Assembly: GCF_019059575.1 (NCBI RefSeq) | Contig: NW_024882800.1 | Coordinates: forward strand, 62,001-126,000 | Direction of reading: 5' to 3' | Length of the DNA stretch: 64,000 nucleotides | Origin: Amphibalanus amphitrite | Lineage: Eukaryota; Arthropoda; Thecostraca; Balanomorpha; Balanidae | Shown: positions 1-13,700 of the stretch, one piece after another | Layout of the letters: each line of letters opens with the position of its first letter | Position numbering within the stretch: the stretch's first letter is position 1 | Position numbers and translations under genes: made by a program | Notes under the pieces: generated by a model | The model's database searches: none | Told to the model about the DNA's origin: nothing | What the model saw: the letters and a program-made list of their open reading frames with translations, nothing else

Positions 1-105
1 CAGACCAAGCGTATATTGTTCTGGTTGGACAAAACCGATTCTATTCGTAGCTCTGTCTCTATTAGTATTGATGATGTGCTATCTTTAGAGCCACGAGCGC
101 TTTAA
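1..105 (+). other. Short open frame at the left edge, unidentified
   Basis: Frame 1 is open from the first base to a TAA at 103-105 (34 codons, ending SLEPRAL). An open frame of this length is expected fairly often by chance, and I recognise no family. It is not in the right place or of the right character to be the missing 5' part of CYLD. It could be the tail of an upstream gene or transposon. Recorded only because it touches the window edge. Confidence 0.15.
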
Positions 106-1137
106 CAATATACGCCATATTGCTGTTCAAAACCTAGCAATACAAGCTATAAGATGATGCTCACGCTACCCTGATTTCTTGTCTGGGATTTTCTTTTGAA
201 TCTTTATTTCTATACATATATTTGCCTAAGCATTTATATATTTATTAATTTAACGACTGGGACTGAGAGGAGACGGCTGCTCATTTACGGCAGAACGTCA
301 GTAATATTGGATCATTTGTTTTAATGGCCGGCGTTGATGAGATTGTGCCCGGTGACTGGACGCCGTCGGACGCTCGTTGGACGGCGCTCAGTGTCCGAGT
401 TGGGGCGCGAAGATCTCTGGACTAGACGGTACTTAGCGTCCAGCTGAGGGGGGGGGGGGGAGAGGGGGAAGGAGCTCGACGTGGCGACACTCCTCTCCGC
501 TGTCTGCAGCGACTAAAAAAAAAAAAACGGGAGTGGAGCCGTTTCGAAATAGCTCGCGCCGCAGGGATAGTACACAGGGCTATTTACCACTGCACTCTAA
601 TGTGCAATGTAAATGCAGGCTGAGGTGATGCAAGTTGTTGCATGAGATAATGCAAGGTGATGATGGATGTCTGAGGAGAGAGTGACAGGATGCGTGGAAG
701 AGGAGTGAAAGGAAAGATAACGAGCTCAGAGAGGGAAAGGTCAGCAGGAGAAAGTGCTTTCCATATAGGCTGGGGAAAGACATTGGAAATAGAAATATGA
801 GTTGCGACACTTCCATTAACTTTGTTGTTAGTTTGTATACCGCAGTTTTCTCTAATTTGTTTTGAGAAGTGCCTGTCGTGCGTTGAACATCGAGACGTGT
901 ATTGAGCATTCATTTTTCAGCGTGTATCCTAAGCTCATTTCGTCCTCTGGCATTAACTCTCAACTGATTTACGATGCTGTCTTTAGCCGTGCCCTGACCC
1001 TCACCCTGATCTGTGACACCCGGCCATGCCTATACCCTTATACAGTATACACAGTCACTCACATTGATCAACGTTCTAACCTGCTTCTTGACCCGTGCTT
1101 TGACCCACGTCCTAACCTGCTCCCCGCGCTCCCACAG
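106..1137. other. No gene recognised; probably a CYLD intron
   Basis: A+T-rich sequence with a G run near 450 and an A run near 515. It ends in a polypyrimidine stretch and the CAG acceptor of the first visible CYLD exon. The preceding CYLD exon should encode the first half of this CAP-Gly domain. I could not find it here, so it is probably left of the window. Confidence 0.4.
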
Positions 1138-4100
1138 GACAACCCGGTCGGCTCTGGAAACGGCTGCTACCGCGGTCACCGGCTGTTCGAGGCCAAACTG
1201 AACCACGCCTCCATCGTGCCCATCACCGGCCTGATCCGAGCCGAGGACTTCAACTGCTCGTCACCGACCGGGGCACCCTCACCGACCCCCGACCCGGTCC
1301 AGGCGCCGGTGCCGCCTCAGAGAATGAACGGCACCGGCCGTCACCTAGCCCCGTCGTCGGCGGAGAGGGCCGGGTCCAGACACAGCAGTGGGCCAGGGTC
1401 AGAGGCCGGCACAGGTGGGTGGAATCGCCGCAGGTTCTGCTAGGGCGAGGTGGAGAGGTAGTATTGGTGTAGATTGTAGATGGATGTAGATTGTAGATGT
1501 AGACGGGGCATGCATGTGTGGTGTGTGGTGTTATTCTTCGAGAGGAGCATGAGCATGAGGACTTGTACATGTGGGTATTTGTTTGGCGTGTGGTGTATAA
1601 AATTGGCATGAGCGGTCTCGCGTAGTTTCTTAATCTGCGTAGTCAATCTGTAGAAAAGAGGCGACATCCTGCTCGGCTGAGATGGGTACTTAAGCATGGC
1701 GGGACAGTGCTGTGCTCAGCATTGTCCTCGTTCACACCTTTACTGTCAGTAACAGTGCCTTGCGTTATACCAAGGCTGGCTATTGCCTTTCTGTTTACTT
1801 CTTCCATTTGCCTGTGTCACGGAACGGGCCCCTAAAACTTCGCGCCTGTTGCTGCTTAGTAGACCAATCTGAGCCACGGGAGAATCCCCTACTGTTTGAA
1901 TATGCGATTTAGGCCCCTCGGTTGGAGAGGCTGATGTCCGGAAGGATGTGGAGCGGCATCAGGTAAAGTCAGTTGCTTGCTCTCGTCGGTCGTTTTGCAT
2001 GCGTGATGGTTTGAGTGAAAAGCCGGCAAAAAATGCGTTTGCTCAAATAAATATTCTTTATCCGGTGGGACCGTATCTTTTTGTCTGCTGGAGCGGGTGA
2101 TATGCTTCGTAAAATCCTGGGACTTTTGACATAGGTAGATCATTGTGAATATAGCAAACTTCGTGAATTAGCGTTGACGATCTTTGAAATCAGCTACCCA
2201 GCACAGCTTCTTCCATGGCGTCCAGTGCACGCTTTGAGAGCCCTCTGTTTGCATCTCGGGACATTTGCATGGCCGGTAGCGGCCTTGGGCGCTGACTCGC
2301 GCCGTTCGACCCCCATTAATGCAGCGTGGTAAGCTGTAATGTGATGGCAGCTTGCAGCGACCAGCTACGCCGCGAGGGTGATTGCGCTCCAGTAGCAGAA
2401 AACACGACTTCTATGCCGAGACACGGGGCTAAATCATTGACTAGGGCTTCGGCCTTCGTCCCAAAATCGGATAATTCCTATGTAACAATCTATAGAATGG
2501 GATGAAGGTATACTACTGACTCGCCAGAAACTATATGTTTCTTGGTTCGTAAACCAATCAACTAGGACTGCCGCTTAGGTGAAGAGAAAGGAATGTCAGG
2601 GACCGCTTAACTTCTGTCACCTGATTCTCGCTACCTAGCGGACACAGTGCATCCGTAGAGCGCTGTTGACGAGTTGGCGAGCTGGCGGGTTGACGGGTGC
2701 ATCCGGCCGCGCGACATCGAACGCGGAACACTCCCGGCTGTGCCTGTCACGCTCCATTGAGTGAGGTGTGAATGCGGTCCACCGAACGACGTGCAGCTAA
2801 TCAAAACAGATGCTGCGGCGTCAGCTGATGAATGGAGAGGGAGGGGCTGCCGACGAGCGTAGATAAATAATGGACTTTGTTCCGATTGATGCTGGCTGAT
2901 CTGGTGATCTCATATGCTGTTGCAATGGCTGATGCTTTTGTCGTAGAGCAAAATATTGAAGCAAAAATTTTGTAAGTTTATTTGAAATGCATTCGGATAA
3001 TTCAAATAAATTGTTCACGCGAATTTTCACACCGAAAGGACTACACGCAGCATGTTGTTGCGCTAGAAATTACACAATACGGGCCGCACTTATGTTGAAA
3101 TTTCACTGCTTGGTTGATATATTCGGGGTTTCCGTCCATCTATCCAGTCAGTCCCTCCTCCCTTCGCCTCGTTCTGCCGGCCCCTCCCGGCGCCCGTGCC
3201 GCACTGGCTGGCCTCTCTGTGGGGTGTGACGGTCAGTACATCTCGGAGATATATGGTGGACAGATGGCGCTGTCTTCGTTACCAGCGGTCACTCGTGGTC
3301 ACTGACAGTTTATGCATGCCACTATCGGTCACTGGAGATCACTGGCTGTCACCGGCGGCGACAAGAGATTGCTGTCGTTCACCAGAAGTCACCAGAGGCC
3401 ACTTTCGGTCACCAAAGATCACCAGTCGATCACCAGTAGTCAGCGCTAGTCACATTCGGTCAGCTCCGGTCACCAATCGGTCGAGAGCCGATCTTCGCTG
3501 GGCCGCAGGTGGCCGACTGACTCAGATCGGGACGCAGCTGCCCGTTATCGGTTATCGGTTCGACCCAGTGGCGCCTTGCAGGGTGCTAGCTCATAGGAGA
3601 TGTGGTGTGAGCGGTACTCAAGTGGTTGGTGGGTGGTCGCTCTGCGCTTGGTTGTGAGTTAGGTAGTTGGTAAGATCTTCGATATGGTATGTGTGGTAGT
3701 TGAGTTGAACGGATTGTGCCCTAGGTGTATCTTTACGTGTGAGTGCAAGGATGAGCTGCTGTTGAAGTTCTGAAAACTGCAAAGCGTTATAATCTTGCGC
3801 TTCTTACACGCTTTTACTTTACTCTCATGTTAATCTTCTCAAATCTTATGAAACTGTTTTGCACGTTTTCCAGTCACATCACTTTCGCTTGCTGCCTTCG
3901 GAGATCACTTAGCGTTTTTACGGATCGCTCACCTCGCTCTCAGCCTGACCTCAGTTCCATGTTTTCCCGCCAGGTGGCCGCCGTAACCTGGAGCTCCACA
4001 CGTCTGACGAAGAGGACCGACCTCCGGCGCCGGCGCGCGCGCCCGTCCGCGGCCACGAGTTTACCGACGACCTCAGCCGCATGACGCCTTTCCACCGGCT

Positions 4101-7100
4101 GGCCTACGAGCAGCTGGCGGCCACGCCCACCCCGCCGGCCACGCCCACTCTCAGTCAGCTGATGAACGAACATGACAACTGCATCCAGGTATGTACTGCT
4201 GCGGGGAGGGGTCAAGGGAGGGAGAACTGCTGGTCGCCGTTTGTTTGAAGATTATTCTAGTTTGATGTGGTATCTTCCTTTTAGAATTTGGTGGGCTAAT
4301 GAGTCCTATTTTCTTCCTCTTTGTGGTAAATAAATTGTGAAAGAAAGAAATTTTCTTTTTTATCATAGAATCCTGCCTCGTATAAAGCTCTCATCCCCAG
4401 GGACTGAAGCCTGAAAATGACCCTCGTTCCCTCCCGTCCCGTCAGGCTAAGACGTCGCTGACTCTCCTTCCGTCCCGTCCCTTTCAGGCGAAGACGGCGC
4501 ACAGGACAGAGTCGTCCGCCCGGCGGCGTCAGCTGCCCCTGTCTGACCTCAGCAACTCTCAGACGGTACCACCCCTGGAGCGACGGAGACCCAAACGGAG
4601 AGACAAGGTGGCCGCCACGCCCAGTCCCGAGTCGCCGCCGCCGGCGCCACCGCCACCTCCACCGCCCCCGCCGCAGGAGAGTAAAGGTGAGAGGGATCGA
4701 ACGGGGCTGGTGGCTTTGTACCTGTAAGCCTCGTGTGAATGTTTGTATGCTTTAAGAAGAAATGAAACAAAAGATGGCTTCTAAATTTGATGCATCCGAA
4801 GCGTTGGATTGGAATAGTACCTTTTGAAACCATGTATTTGTCTAGGTGCTAGGCGATTTGTCACTTTCCACACGCGGAAACATTTGAACAAAAGCTATAA
4901 GTTCGTCGTGTTTCTATGACAATATTTCAGCTCTTCTTTCTTTTGGTGGACCTGTCGCCCCCTGTTACGCCATACTTGCCCTGACTCTCCCTCTAACGCC
5001 CTTCTCCCACCTTTCGCCAGCAGGGCTGAGCGCCGCCTGGACCGAGCCCGAGGTATCGGTGGGCTCAGCAGTCGAGGTTGACATCCGCGGCATACCCCAC
5101 TACGGTGTCATACGCTGGCTGGGGCACGTGCGGGGAGACAACAAACGGCGCCTACTGGCCGGCGTCGAAATGGTGAGAAGTCTGGTGGGTGTGAGAAGGA
5201 GGGGGGGGGGGGGCGATTGGTGATCCATGAGCCGTCGTGCTCACGTGTGTTTGTTTACTTGGTGTGTGAGCACGGGCTGTGGTGGGGAGTCAGCCGCTTG
5301 AATGGTTTGAGGGCGGATACGAGCGAGTGAAAGGAAAGCAGATGACTGATAAGCTGTTTCCTGTTTGGAAAGAGCCCATTTCCTGTTATGCGCGTGATTC
5401 CGTAGCGCTGCGTGAGGTTTGCTCAACGACCGTGTCGGTGAGGCGCTCAGGCTGCGGTGGTGCTTATGAGCTGGAGATCTGAATTGACACGCTTGACAAA
5501 TATTGACAATGACCTCATCGACTGACCTCTTTGACCTCGGTTGATCTATTATGACATCGTTTGAACTCGTCTGACCGTTTGTTACCTCGTGTGACCCATC
5601 GTGACCTGATCTGATCCCTTGTGATGTGACCTCGACTGATCCCTTTTGACCCCTATTGACCCTGTGACCTCGTTTGACCTCAGGAGGAGGACGACGCGTC
5701 GCTGGGCGGCGACGGCGACGGCACGTTCAACGGCACCCGCTACTTCCACTGTCAGCCCGGAAAGGCGCTGTTCGTTCCCCTGGCCGACTGCAGTAGGGAT
5801 CGGCGCTTCCTGGACCTGAGCGCCGATACCACCGATAGTGGCGGTGAGTGCGAGGAAGAGGAGGGATGGGAAACCACTGAGTCACAGAACGGTGTGATGC
5901 CGGCGATGGGGAGGTCACAGGGATGAGGAGGTGGTGCTTTCGGACCGTCTGGGAAGCGTACGTTTTAGCTGACGTAGACTCAGAGGTGCTATTTGGATGG
6001 AGACCCGAGACAGGATGGTGGCTTAGTGTGTTGATATAATTTTTCTTGTCAAATGCCATGACGAATGTGAGAAGCTTTCTTCAGAATGTTATGCATTATG
6101 TATTGTGCATAGTGTATGTACATGAGTGTGCTGACTGCAGCAGTGGTGGCAGGTTTAGTCCCACACCTTCCGCTAAGTAATTCACTTCTTATTTTTTTAC
6201 TTCTTGACGACCATTTCGTACGCTCTCCCGCAGCGTTCGGTAACGTCGAGTGTCCTGTGATCAGCGGGAATGTGCCGCCGATCTCAGTGACATCTACCGA
6301 GGAGCTGAAGAAACTATGCGGCAAGCTAAAGGGAATACAGGGTCACCTCAACTCATGCTATCTGGATGCAACGCTGTTCTCCATGTTTGCTTTTACACCG
6401 TGAGTTTGTAAAGCATACCTTTATTTAGTACGGTTTCAATAAAAGTCGAGTGGCATTAGGACGAGTATTTGAGAGACTAGAGGTTATTTTAGTAGATATA
6501 CCCTAGTTTCGGTTGATTGCCGGGCTCGCTTGTTTACAGTCTAAACACAGTCTTCTTGTCTTGCTGCTGAGTCATTGTCACAGCATTCTGTCCGTCGGCC
6601 TCCCGTCCCGATAAGCCCGCCTTTTGTAGCTTCCCTCCGAGGCATGTCTAACTAAATCACCCTGTGACGACCCGCCCCCGTTCCCCTATCTCCGACAGTG
6701 TGCTGGACTGCCTGCTGCAGCGGCCCCGCCGGCCGGGCGATATACCCGAGTACTCAGAGGTACAGCGGCTGCTGAAAGAGGAAATTGTCAACCCGCTAAG
6801 GTCGGTCGGCCGCACCGCTGCTGCTACTGCTGCCGTTTCACATGTGTCGCATCACATCGATCGATTCGCTATTGTGTGGCGTGATTAAGCGAATCTGTGA
6901 TCGCTGTCTTGCCCGTCTTGTCTCGTGCCTGTATCAGCTGCTGCCTCGTCTGTGACGTCACTGTCTCGTAGGTTTCGTCTCTGACATTTGTGTTATGTGA
7001 CCGCACTGTCTCGTCTATCTCGGCTGTGGCCGCTACTGTTGTTTTACCTCGGTATGACCCACAGCTGTCTTTTCTGTCACGTTTGTGTCACCCGCAGTTT

Positions 7101-10100
7101 TCGATGATCGTTTATGACTGCTGCCTCGTGTTTCTGGCCTTTGCCCGCTTGAAAACGCTGTCTTGTCTGTGGCCGCTGCCTTACCAATAGCCGCCTGCGG
7201 CTGGCGTGCCTTGTCTATGACCCCACCCAACCCATCTCGCCTGTGACCCACAGGTCGGCCATGTACGTGCGAGCAGACCGGGTGATGAAGCTCCGTCAGA
7301 TGCTGGAGACTCTCAGTTCCGTCAGAGGGCTCACATCGGAGGAGAAAGGTCAGTCTCGCTGTCTACTCTAGGGGAATGGCAGATCACGGCATTTCGACAC
7401 TGATCCGCTAGGGGCGCTGGTAGTCACCCGAGGTTTGATGATACTACCGGCCTGATCTTTGCAACGATCAGTCATGCGGCGAACTTGGAGTACGATTTGT
7501 TAATTTATTCCGTGGTGTTCTCCGAATGACGGTTGTGAAATTCTTTCACTTTCCTAATTTCCTTCATTTGCGAACCTTGACGATGTTAAGTCACCGAATG
7601 ATAGTCTGTCCGGACGTGACTGTCTAGCTCGTAGTCCAGTTTTCTGTCCCCGCCTTCTAACCCTGACTCTCCTTTCCGGCAGACCCAGAGGAGTTCCTGC
7701 AGTCGCTGCTGGCCCAGATGCTGCACGCCGACCCGTTCCTGCGCTACTCCTCCGGCCAGGAGTCGTACCTCTACCAGCTGATCGTGGAGAAGGACGACAG
7801 TCTGGTGCTACCGAGCGTCCAGCAGCTGTTTGACCAGAGCTTCAGCAGTGGCGACATCAAACTCAAGGAGGTGAGGAAGGCCAGGGTGGTTGTGGGGATG
7901 AAAAGAATGTGGGCGATTGTCTAGGTGAAGTGAGGTTGAGAGATTAGTTGGAATGTGGTGGGCAGTTAGAGCTGGTGAATAATTTGTTAACGGCTTCAAA
8001 GGAACTTTAGGCAGTAAAACGATGCGTGTCTTATTTCAAAGCGTTTATCTGCTTTCTTGTTGCACTGAGCACTCGTACGCCGTTCTACAATATGCAAAAA
8101 AAAAAACGACCCCACCCACTGTACTGCTCCGGTTGTTTTTCAGTAGAAAAGCACATTTCTAACGAATAGTGCTTGTCTATTTCAAACGACCTGTGGTTAT
8201 CTACCGCACACTTTTTCCCCGACTGACGTCTCTCTCCGTCTCTCTCCTTTCGCCAGATTCCGTCCTGTCTGATCGTCCAGATGCCGCGGTTCGGAAAGGA
8301 CTACAAGATGTACTCGCGCATCCTGCCCAGTATGGTGCTGGACGTGACGGATGTCATTGAGAACTGTGAGTCGATGATGGGGCTGTGGTCTTTCTATTGA
8401 TCGGTAGCGATGTTGTCATTAGCTGCTTTTCCTCTGCGTTAGTATTTGTATTATATCAAACATTACTTTCATCCTGTCGCATTATAATTCTGTATCGCTC
8501 TGTGGTTAAAACAATTTGTCATGTATTAGGTATGTCATTTGTGTATGCCATGCCATGTGCCATGTGTGTATTTTGAACTGTAAACTTGTTTCATTTTTGA
8601 CGAATTCACGTTTCTACTGCAGCTTTGTGGCTTTGATTCTGATATCGTTGCACTTGGTGTCTTCACGGACCATCGCCTATAGCACCAGTGTTACCCCCTC
8701 TCGGCCCGGCCTGTTTTACCCTCTCCGTTCGTTTCCGACAGCGCCGCGGCAGTGTTTTGTATGCGGTCGTCTAGCCGAGTGGGAGTGCAAGGGCTGCTTC
8801 AACCAGAGCGGCCTGGGGCTGATGACCACCGCCTACTGCTCCAAGTGCAACATCATGGTTAGTTGGGGGATGGGGCGGGACTTGCAGCAGCTGTGGTGTA
8901 TTGCCGGGCTGTCCGATACTATGAGTTCGATAGCATGCGACGTTGACGGTTCAATAGACTCGGTGTGGAAAGGGAAGATGAAGTGGGGATGCATTTGCTT
9001 TGATATATGAATGACGGAATTATTTGGAATTAATTAACGTTATTTGAACTAACCTCCGACTCAGGTGGCTTGTGTGTGGTAATTGTGATTTCCATTTTTC
9101 TGATTCTCTGTTTCTGGTTGGTAGGCTTGTGGTCGATCTGTCAAAATGCCAGCTTTACATAATCCTAGCCGTTTAAGCGTTGCATAACCCGCTGTAAACC
9201 TTTGCATTGTGTCATTCATACCCGAACACCTGCTTAGGCTTGCAGTTAGGCTTCGGTGGGACGTTTTGTGCATTTCGTCCGACCCGTTGTAACGCTCGCT
9301 GGCCTTTGTCGGCCACGTCGTGTGTTCGTGTGTGCTGGTCGTCTGACTCTATCGATTTTCTGTGAAGTGGCCGGGCCACGGTAACATGCGTTAAGTTATT
9401 TAGTGAGAATTTCTTGCGCCTTGCAACGTTTAATGTATGATGCTGTGTTCAAGTGAAATAGCCCGCCAGTCCTGGGTCAATAAAACTAGCTAAGCCACGC
9501 TTTACCAAGGCTGGTCGCTGACGTCCCGACCTCTTACTTTAGTGCATTAAATTATCGCTCTGTCATATTTTCTCACTCTTACTTGTGTTCTTTCTTTCCG
9601 TATACCTTTTATGAAATCTTCCTTTGTATCACTCTTCAGATGGCTATTAGAAGTTTGACAGCTTCCAATAGTCCTCTGATGATTAAAGTTATTTCATAAT
9701 AATCACGCCGCTGCACTAGTGTCAGCTGAACACACTGCTACTTAGACCATCAACCCTACCTCTCAACTCCCTCTTCTAACCCCCCACCCCGCTCTCCACA
9801 CTCCACAGTCGCACAACCACCGTTCCCGGTCGTCGCACCCTCCGCGGCAGCCTTTGCGCGTGCCCCACCAGTTCACCGAGCTGCGAGAGCACGCACACAT
9901 ACCGCGTACCTACCTGGAGTTGTTCGCGGTCGTCTGTATCCACACGTCTCACTACGTGACCTTCACCAAGGCTGGACATGGCCCGGACGCCGGATGGGTG
10001 TTCTTCGACTCGATGGCCGATCGGAAAGGTGGGTAGGGGAGAGGAGAGGAGATGGAAAGGACTAGAGAGGAAAGATGAGAGGGTGAGGAGAGGAAAGAGA

Positions 10101-11079
10101 GAAGATGATGATGGGTTAGGTGAGAAGAGCGTATGGAGGGACAGGAGCGATTTTTTTTAGTTTGTTGGAATTTTGATGGAAGTTGATGGGGAATATGTGG
10201 GCAAAGGCAAGGAGTTAGTTATGCAAGGAGTTGATAAGCATGCGATAGGAATGTGGAAAGTGGGCACTGATGATAGTATCATGAAAGCCCCTGTAAAATC
10301 ATAACGAGGCAGATTTCTGCTCCGTGTCGCTTCGCGGCGGCAAAACAAACCATCTCACACAATCGGCTCGGACATAGCCGGAGCTAGAATACGACATATG
10401 ATCATGTGTATTATTCATGTCATGTGTCCCACGAAGTTGACATTTTGGCTGATGGAATAGTAAGTTATGTAAGGCATTACCTGTTTTGCCCTTAATAAAT
10501 AATTAATGTTTGATGCAATTAGTTACGTTTCATCAAGTCGCCGCATTGTTGCACGAACGACCGGCATTTCCCCGAATACGGCGAACTGCCGTTATTACCA
10601 TGCACAAACTTCATAAAAACAGTCCATGGAATTGGTGTTTACGATAGCACTACTTCTAGGAGCAGCAATTGTGCGAACAGTCACCACAATAAATATATGA
10701 CTGTACCAGGTTCAACGCTCAATAGTCACTCGTACTTGAACTAAATTGCTACCTCCTTACTTCTTCCACGGCCGTTGGTCAGGTTGGGCCTACCGGGACA
10801 TAACTTTACCCTTCATCCCTCCCTTCAGGTCCACCCTCCCCTACCCTTTTCCATGGTTTCACACTCACCCCCCCCCCCCTACCCCCAGGCGAGGCGCACG
10901 GGTACAACATTCCGGAGGTGGTACGAGTACCCGACCTGCCCCGCTGGCTCAACGAGGAAGGTCGGCGGGGGCTGCTAGCCGTCACCGACGACAAGCGACT
11001 GCCCGAACACGCGCGTAGACTGCTCTGCGACGGCTACATGTGCTTCTACCAGAGCAGGGACGTCATGATGTACCGGTAG
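1138..11079 (+). CDS. CYLD: Ubiquitin carboxyl-terminal hydrolase CYLD, 3' 13 exons
   Basis: Deubiquitinase specific for K63- and M1-linked chains, acting in the cytosol as a brake on NF-kB/JNK signalling (family knowledge). Exons: 1138-1414, 3974-4188, 4488-4686, 5021-5172, 5684-5843, 6234-6399, 6699-6800, 7254-7348, 7683-7870, 8257-8365, 8742-8857, 9809-10028, 10889-11079. All junctions are GT-AG, phases agree and 729 codons run to TAG at 11077-11079. Exon 1 carries the second half of a CAP-Gly domain (DNPVGSGNG). Exons 2-3 are a Ser/Pro-rich linker ending in polyproline. Exons 4-5 form the last CAP-Gly domain. The USP domain follows: catalytic Cys codon 6356-6358 in [12 protein letters not shown], catalytic His codon 9950-9952 in TSHYVTF, and FFDSMAD. 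The CYLD-specific zinc-binding insert (CFVCG, YCSKC) lies in exon 11. The protein ends in [14 protein letters not shown], as CYLD orthologues do. N-terminal exons lie outside the window. Confidence 0.95.
1415..3973 (+). other. Large CYLD intron, no other gene seen
   Basis: Bounded by GTGGGT and CCGCCAG. Apart from the GGTCACC-type degenerate repeat at 3290-3485 I see only unstructured A+T-rich sequence; the short open frames in it lack conserved features. Confidence 0.6.
3290..3485. repeat. Degenerate GGTCAC/ATCAC-type short tandem repeat
   Basis: The motif (G/A)TCAC(C/T) recurs about every 10-15 bases, with variants such as GGTCACTGG, GATCACTGG and GTCACCAG. It lies in the large CYLD intron and looks like an ageing simple repeat. 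Confidence 0.6.
5018..5026 (+). promoter_or_regulatory. Tandem NAGNAG splice acceptor in CYLD
   Basis: The acceptor before the CAP-Gly exon reads CAGCAG. Splicing after the first CAG starts the exon at 5021 and adds one Ala codon (GCA). Splicing after the second starts it at 5024. Both keep the frame because the preceding exon ends in phase 1. NAGNAG sites commonly yield isoforms differing by one residue; here it would fall just before [10 protein letters not shown]. Confidence 0.6.
5495..5683. repeat. Degenerate TGACCTCGTT-type tandem repeat abutting a splice acceptor
   Basis: About 190 bp of imperfect TGACCTCGT/TGACC repeats spaced roughly 10-17 bp, running directly into the CAG acceptor of the CYLD exon at 5684. 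It supplies the polypyrimidine environment of that acceptor and holds several TGACCT hexamers. Confidence 0.65.
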
Positions 11080-13592
11080 AGGTGGCGGGAGCGTTGGGTG
11101 GACGAGCTGATGGAGTACATCAACACTGGGGAGGGACGGTGGACGCTGGACAAGACTGGCTGAAGGTGGTTGGTGGAAAGTCGGACTTGGCGAGAGGGGT
11201 TGTGAACAGTGGTATGGGAAGTCGGTTACTTGTTTTGATGTTGGTAGACTGGCTCGTAGAAGTGGGTAGGATGTGGTAAAGCCGTTCAAGGGAACGGAGG
11301 TTAAAGAAATCCGGTAGATTCTGTTCAACGTTTGTAGGACCTGATGGAACCCGGTAGAAACAACAGAAATCAGTGGAATTCAGTAGCATCTGCTAGGACC
11401 TGCCTTTTCTGTGGCCGATAAAGATAGTTCCGCTAGCCCACACTGCTGTCCGTAAAGATCCACCGAGCATTTTGCTAATGAAGGCAGCCATGAGCTGAGT
11501 ATGCCTGTAGTGAGCCGTCGCAGTACTGCCGAATATACATCCTGCTCTACCGCCTGCTCTCCAATACCCATCATCCTACCCCTTCCAGCCACCATCGAAC
11601 GAAGAGAACGATGTCCTCCCCAGACCTCGCAGCTTACCGAGAGTCCTTTGACTCGGAGTTCGACCCTTAGGCTGACGCTAAGCTACATGAGTCGATTATT
11701 TTCAGTGGTGTCTGAATTGTAGACACATAGTGTCTCATTTGAAGGCACGGTGTCAATTTAAAGACACGCTCCAGACTAGGTGGTTATGGCTATCCCGTTG
11801 TTGCGTTGGCAGGCAGCGGCTATGCCGGGCTGGTGCCAGGCCTCCTTCCAGCAGCTTTCCTCACGGGATTCAGATGGGCTGCGCTGAACGGTACTGGGCT
11901 GAGCTGAGTTGTACTGTGTTTGCTGGCAACGTTGCTCGGTAAGAAGACTGGGCCTAAGGCGTTTAATTCTGTTGGTATTTGATGCGGAGCTTCATTTTGT
12001 ACTGGCCAGAACTGTTAAGTTATTAGGGGGCCATTTATAAATATCCGCCGCGTTTGTCAGTCAAAACTGAATAGTGGCGAAAAATCATATACCTTTTCAG
12101 ATGGAAAAGAATAGAAGTATTGTAGCCGGTATGGAAATGTTCATAGCGCTGCAGAGCTGGTGCCGTGGACAAAAGCAGTGTTTTCAGGAGTGGTGGCTGC
12201 CCAGCAATATTTTGCTGTTCTTTTCGGAGCTTACTGGGGAAAGGACACTGTTTGGATAAATCTTCCGATACACAGGGGTAGGCGGGTTAAATGACTACGT
12301 TTCTTGAAAAGTGTCCTGATAATTTGTCCCCTTTCTGAGCTCCCGTCTTGGCTTCCATGACATTGCAGCGTTTGGAGTTGGATTTGTCTGACCGACACAG
12401 GTGTGGCGCTTCCCTTTCTACTTTGATCGCAGTTCCACGGATTTTGTGAATGGTGGAACGGGACCTACCTGCGTCATGGCTGCTAGGTCATGCCTTGTTC
12501 AATGGAATACCAAATCATGCGTACTCTATGGAATAATATCGGCTATATGAACGTGACGCGTAGATAAACAAGGTTATGTTGCACTTTTTATATTTATACT
12601 TATCATCCTCGTAATATTTGGCGTGAAAACTGTATTTTTATTCGTATGCTTAATGGCAGAGCGTAATTGCCGCTTCTCGTGACATGTCACCAATCACCAT
12701 ATAAAGTGGTGACACTGTTGACATTTCCCCGACCCAGTGGGTTTTTTCTGATTGTATCGTGCCACTGATGAATTCATTCCTTCGTGTGGACCCGAGTCCC
12801 TTGCATAGCGCTGTGTTGAAATGTATGATGAAATCGCTATGGAGCCCCGATGTTGTGTTGTAATCGATTTTATCGTTAGTGCTCCGTGTGGAAGAATTAT
12901 TCTGTTATTTCATCCACCGTTAATTGTTTGTGAGACCAGAAATGTGTCCTCCTCCCCTTTTGTTCTGCCGTAATCCTTTTGAGTTTTCTTAGTAAGGCAG
13001 ATGATTGCGAATGCTGGCTGTTAACCCCAACTGTGGTGTACGAATGTGATACCTATGGGAAAAAATATATAGCATAGTTATCAACTTCTTCCCGCGCATT
13101 ATAGCGACTAGTATAACGACCTTCATAGACGAGGAGCTCACTTCAGCTTGTTATTGCATCAGGTCACACTTGTAGATACCATCTTATCATCGCCAAAACA
13201 GTTACTTATAAATGAAGTTCCTTTTCCTCGAAGCCTCATGGACACTCAGCATTGGCTAGTCTGTACCTATGACTCACTACCGGAGGTGTTCTTCATAACA
13301 CTACCTGAGGTGTGAGGAGGCTTCGATTTGCGGTAGCGCTGGTCTGATTCCCAGACAACTGACCTGCATTCGGTCACTGGGGGGTCTCAGCCCCCCCTTT
13401 CCACCCACACCCACACATTGTTCGCCATTCTCGGCCGATCGATCCGTCTCCGTACGTCCTTCGTTCCCGTTCTCATGACGTGGGTACAGTCGTACGTTAA
13501 TGTAGTGAATGCACGCGCTCATTGGACCATAGCGCATTGTAGGTGACGAGCGGGCGAGGAGACCAAGGGGGAGGGGGACGGGGCGGACACGA
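11080..13592. other. Intergenic stretch, no gene recognised
   Basis: Downstream of the CYLD stop. I found no canonical AATAAA within the first few hundred bases. Open frames here are short and show no recognisable domain, codon bias or convincing splice structure. Confidence 0.5.
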
Positions 13593-13700
13593 TCGAACCA
13601 CGGATCACATAACGGATCGGCAACTCCCCCCCGCGACCTGTCTCCCCTGCCACCTGGTGGGCATTTAGGTGAACTATCTTCACTAAGGAAGCGGCCGGCC
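13593..13700. repeat. Dispersed repeat, inverted copy at 17661-17793
   Basis: The segment 13593-13633 (containing GATCACATAACGGATCGG) matches the reverse complement of 17751-17793. The segment 13671-13700 (CTTCACTAAGGA) matches the reverse complement of 17661-17690. Order and orientation are those of one diverged element in two opposite copies. Family unknown. Confidence 0.6.
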
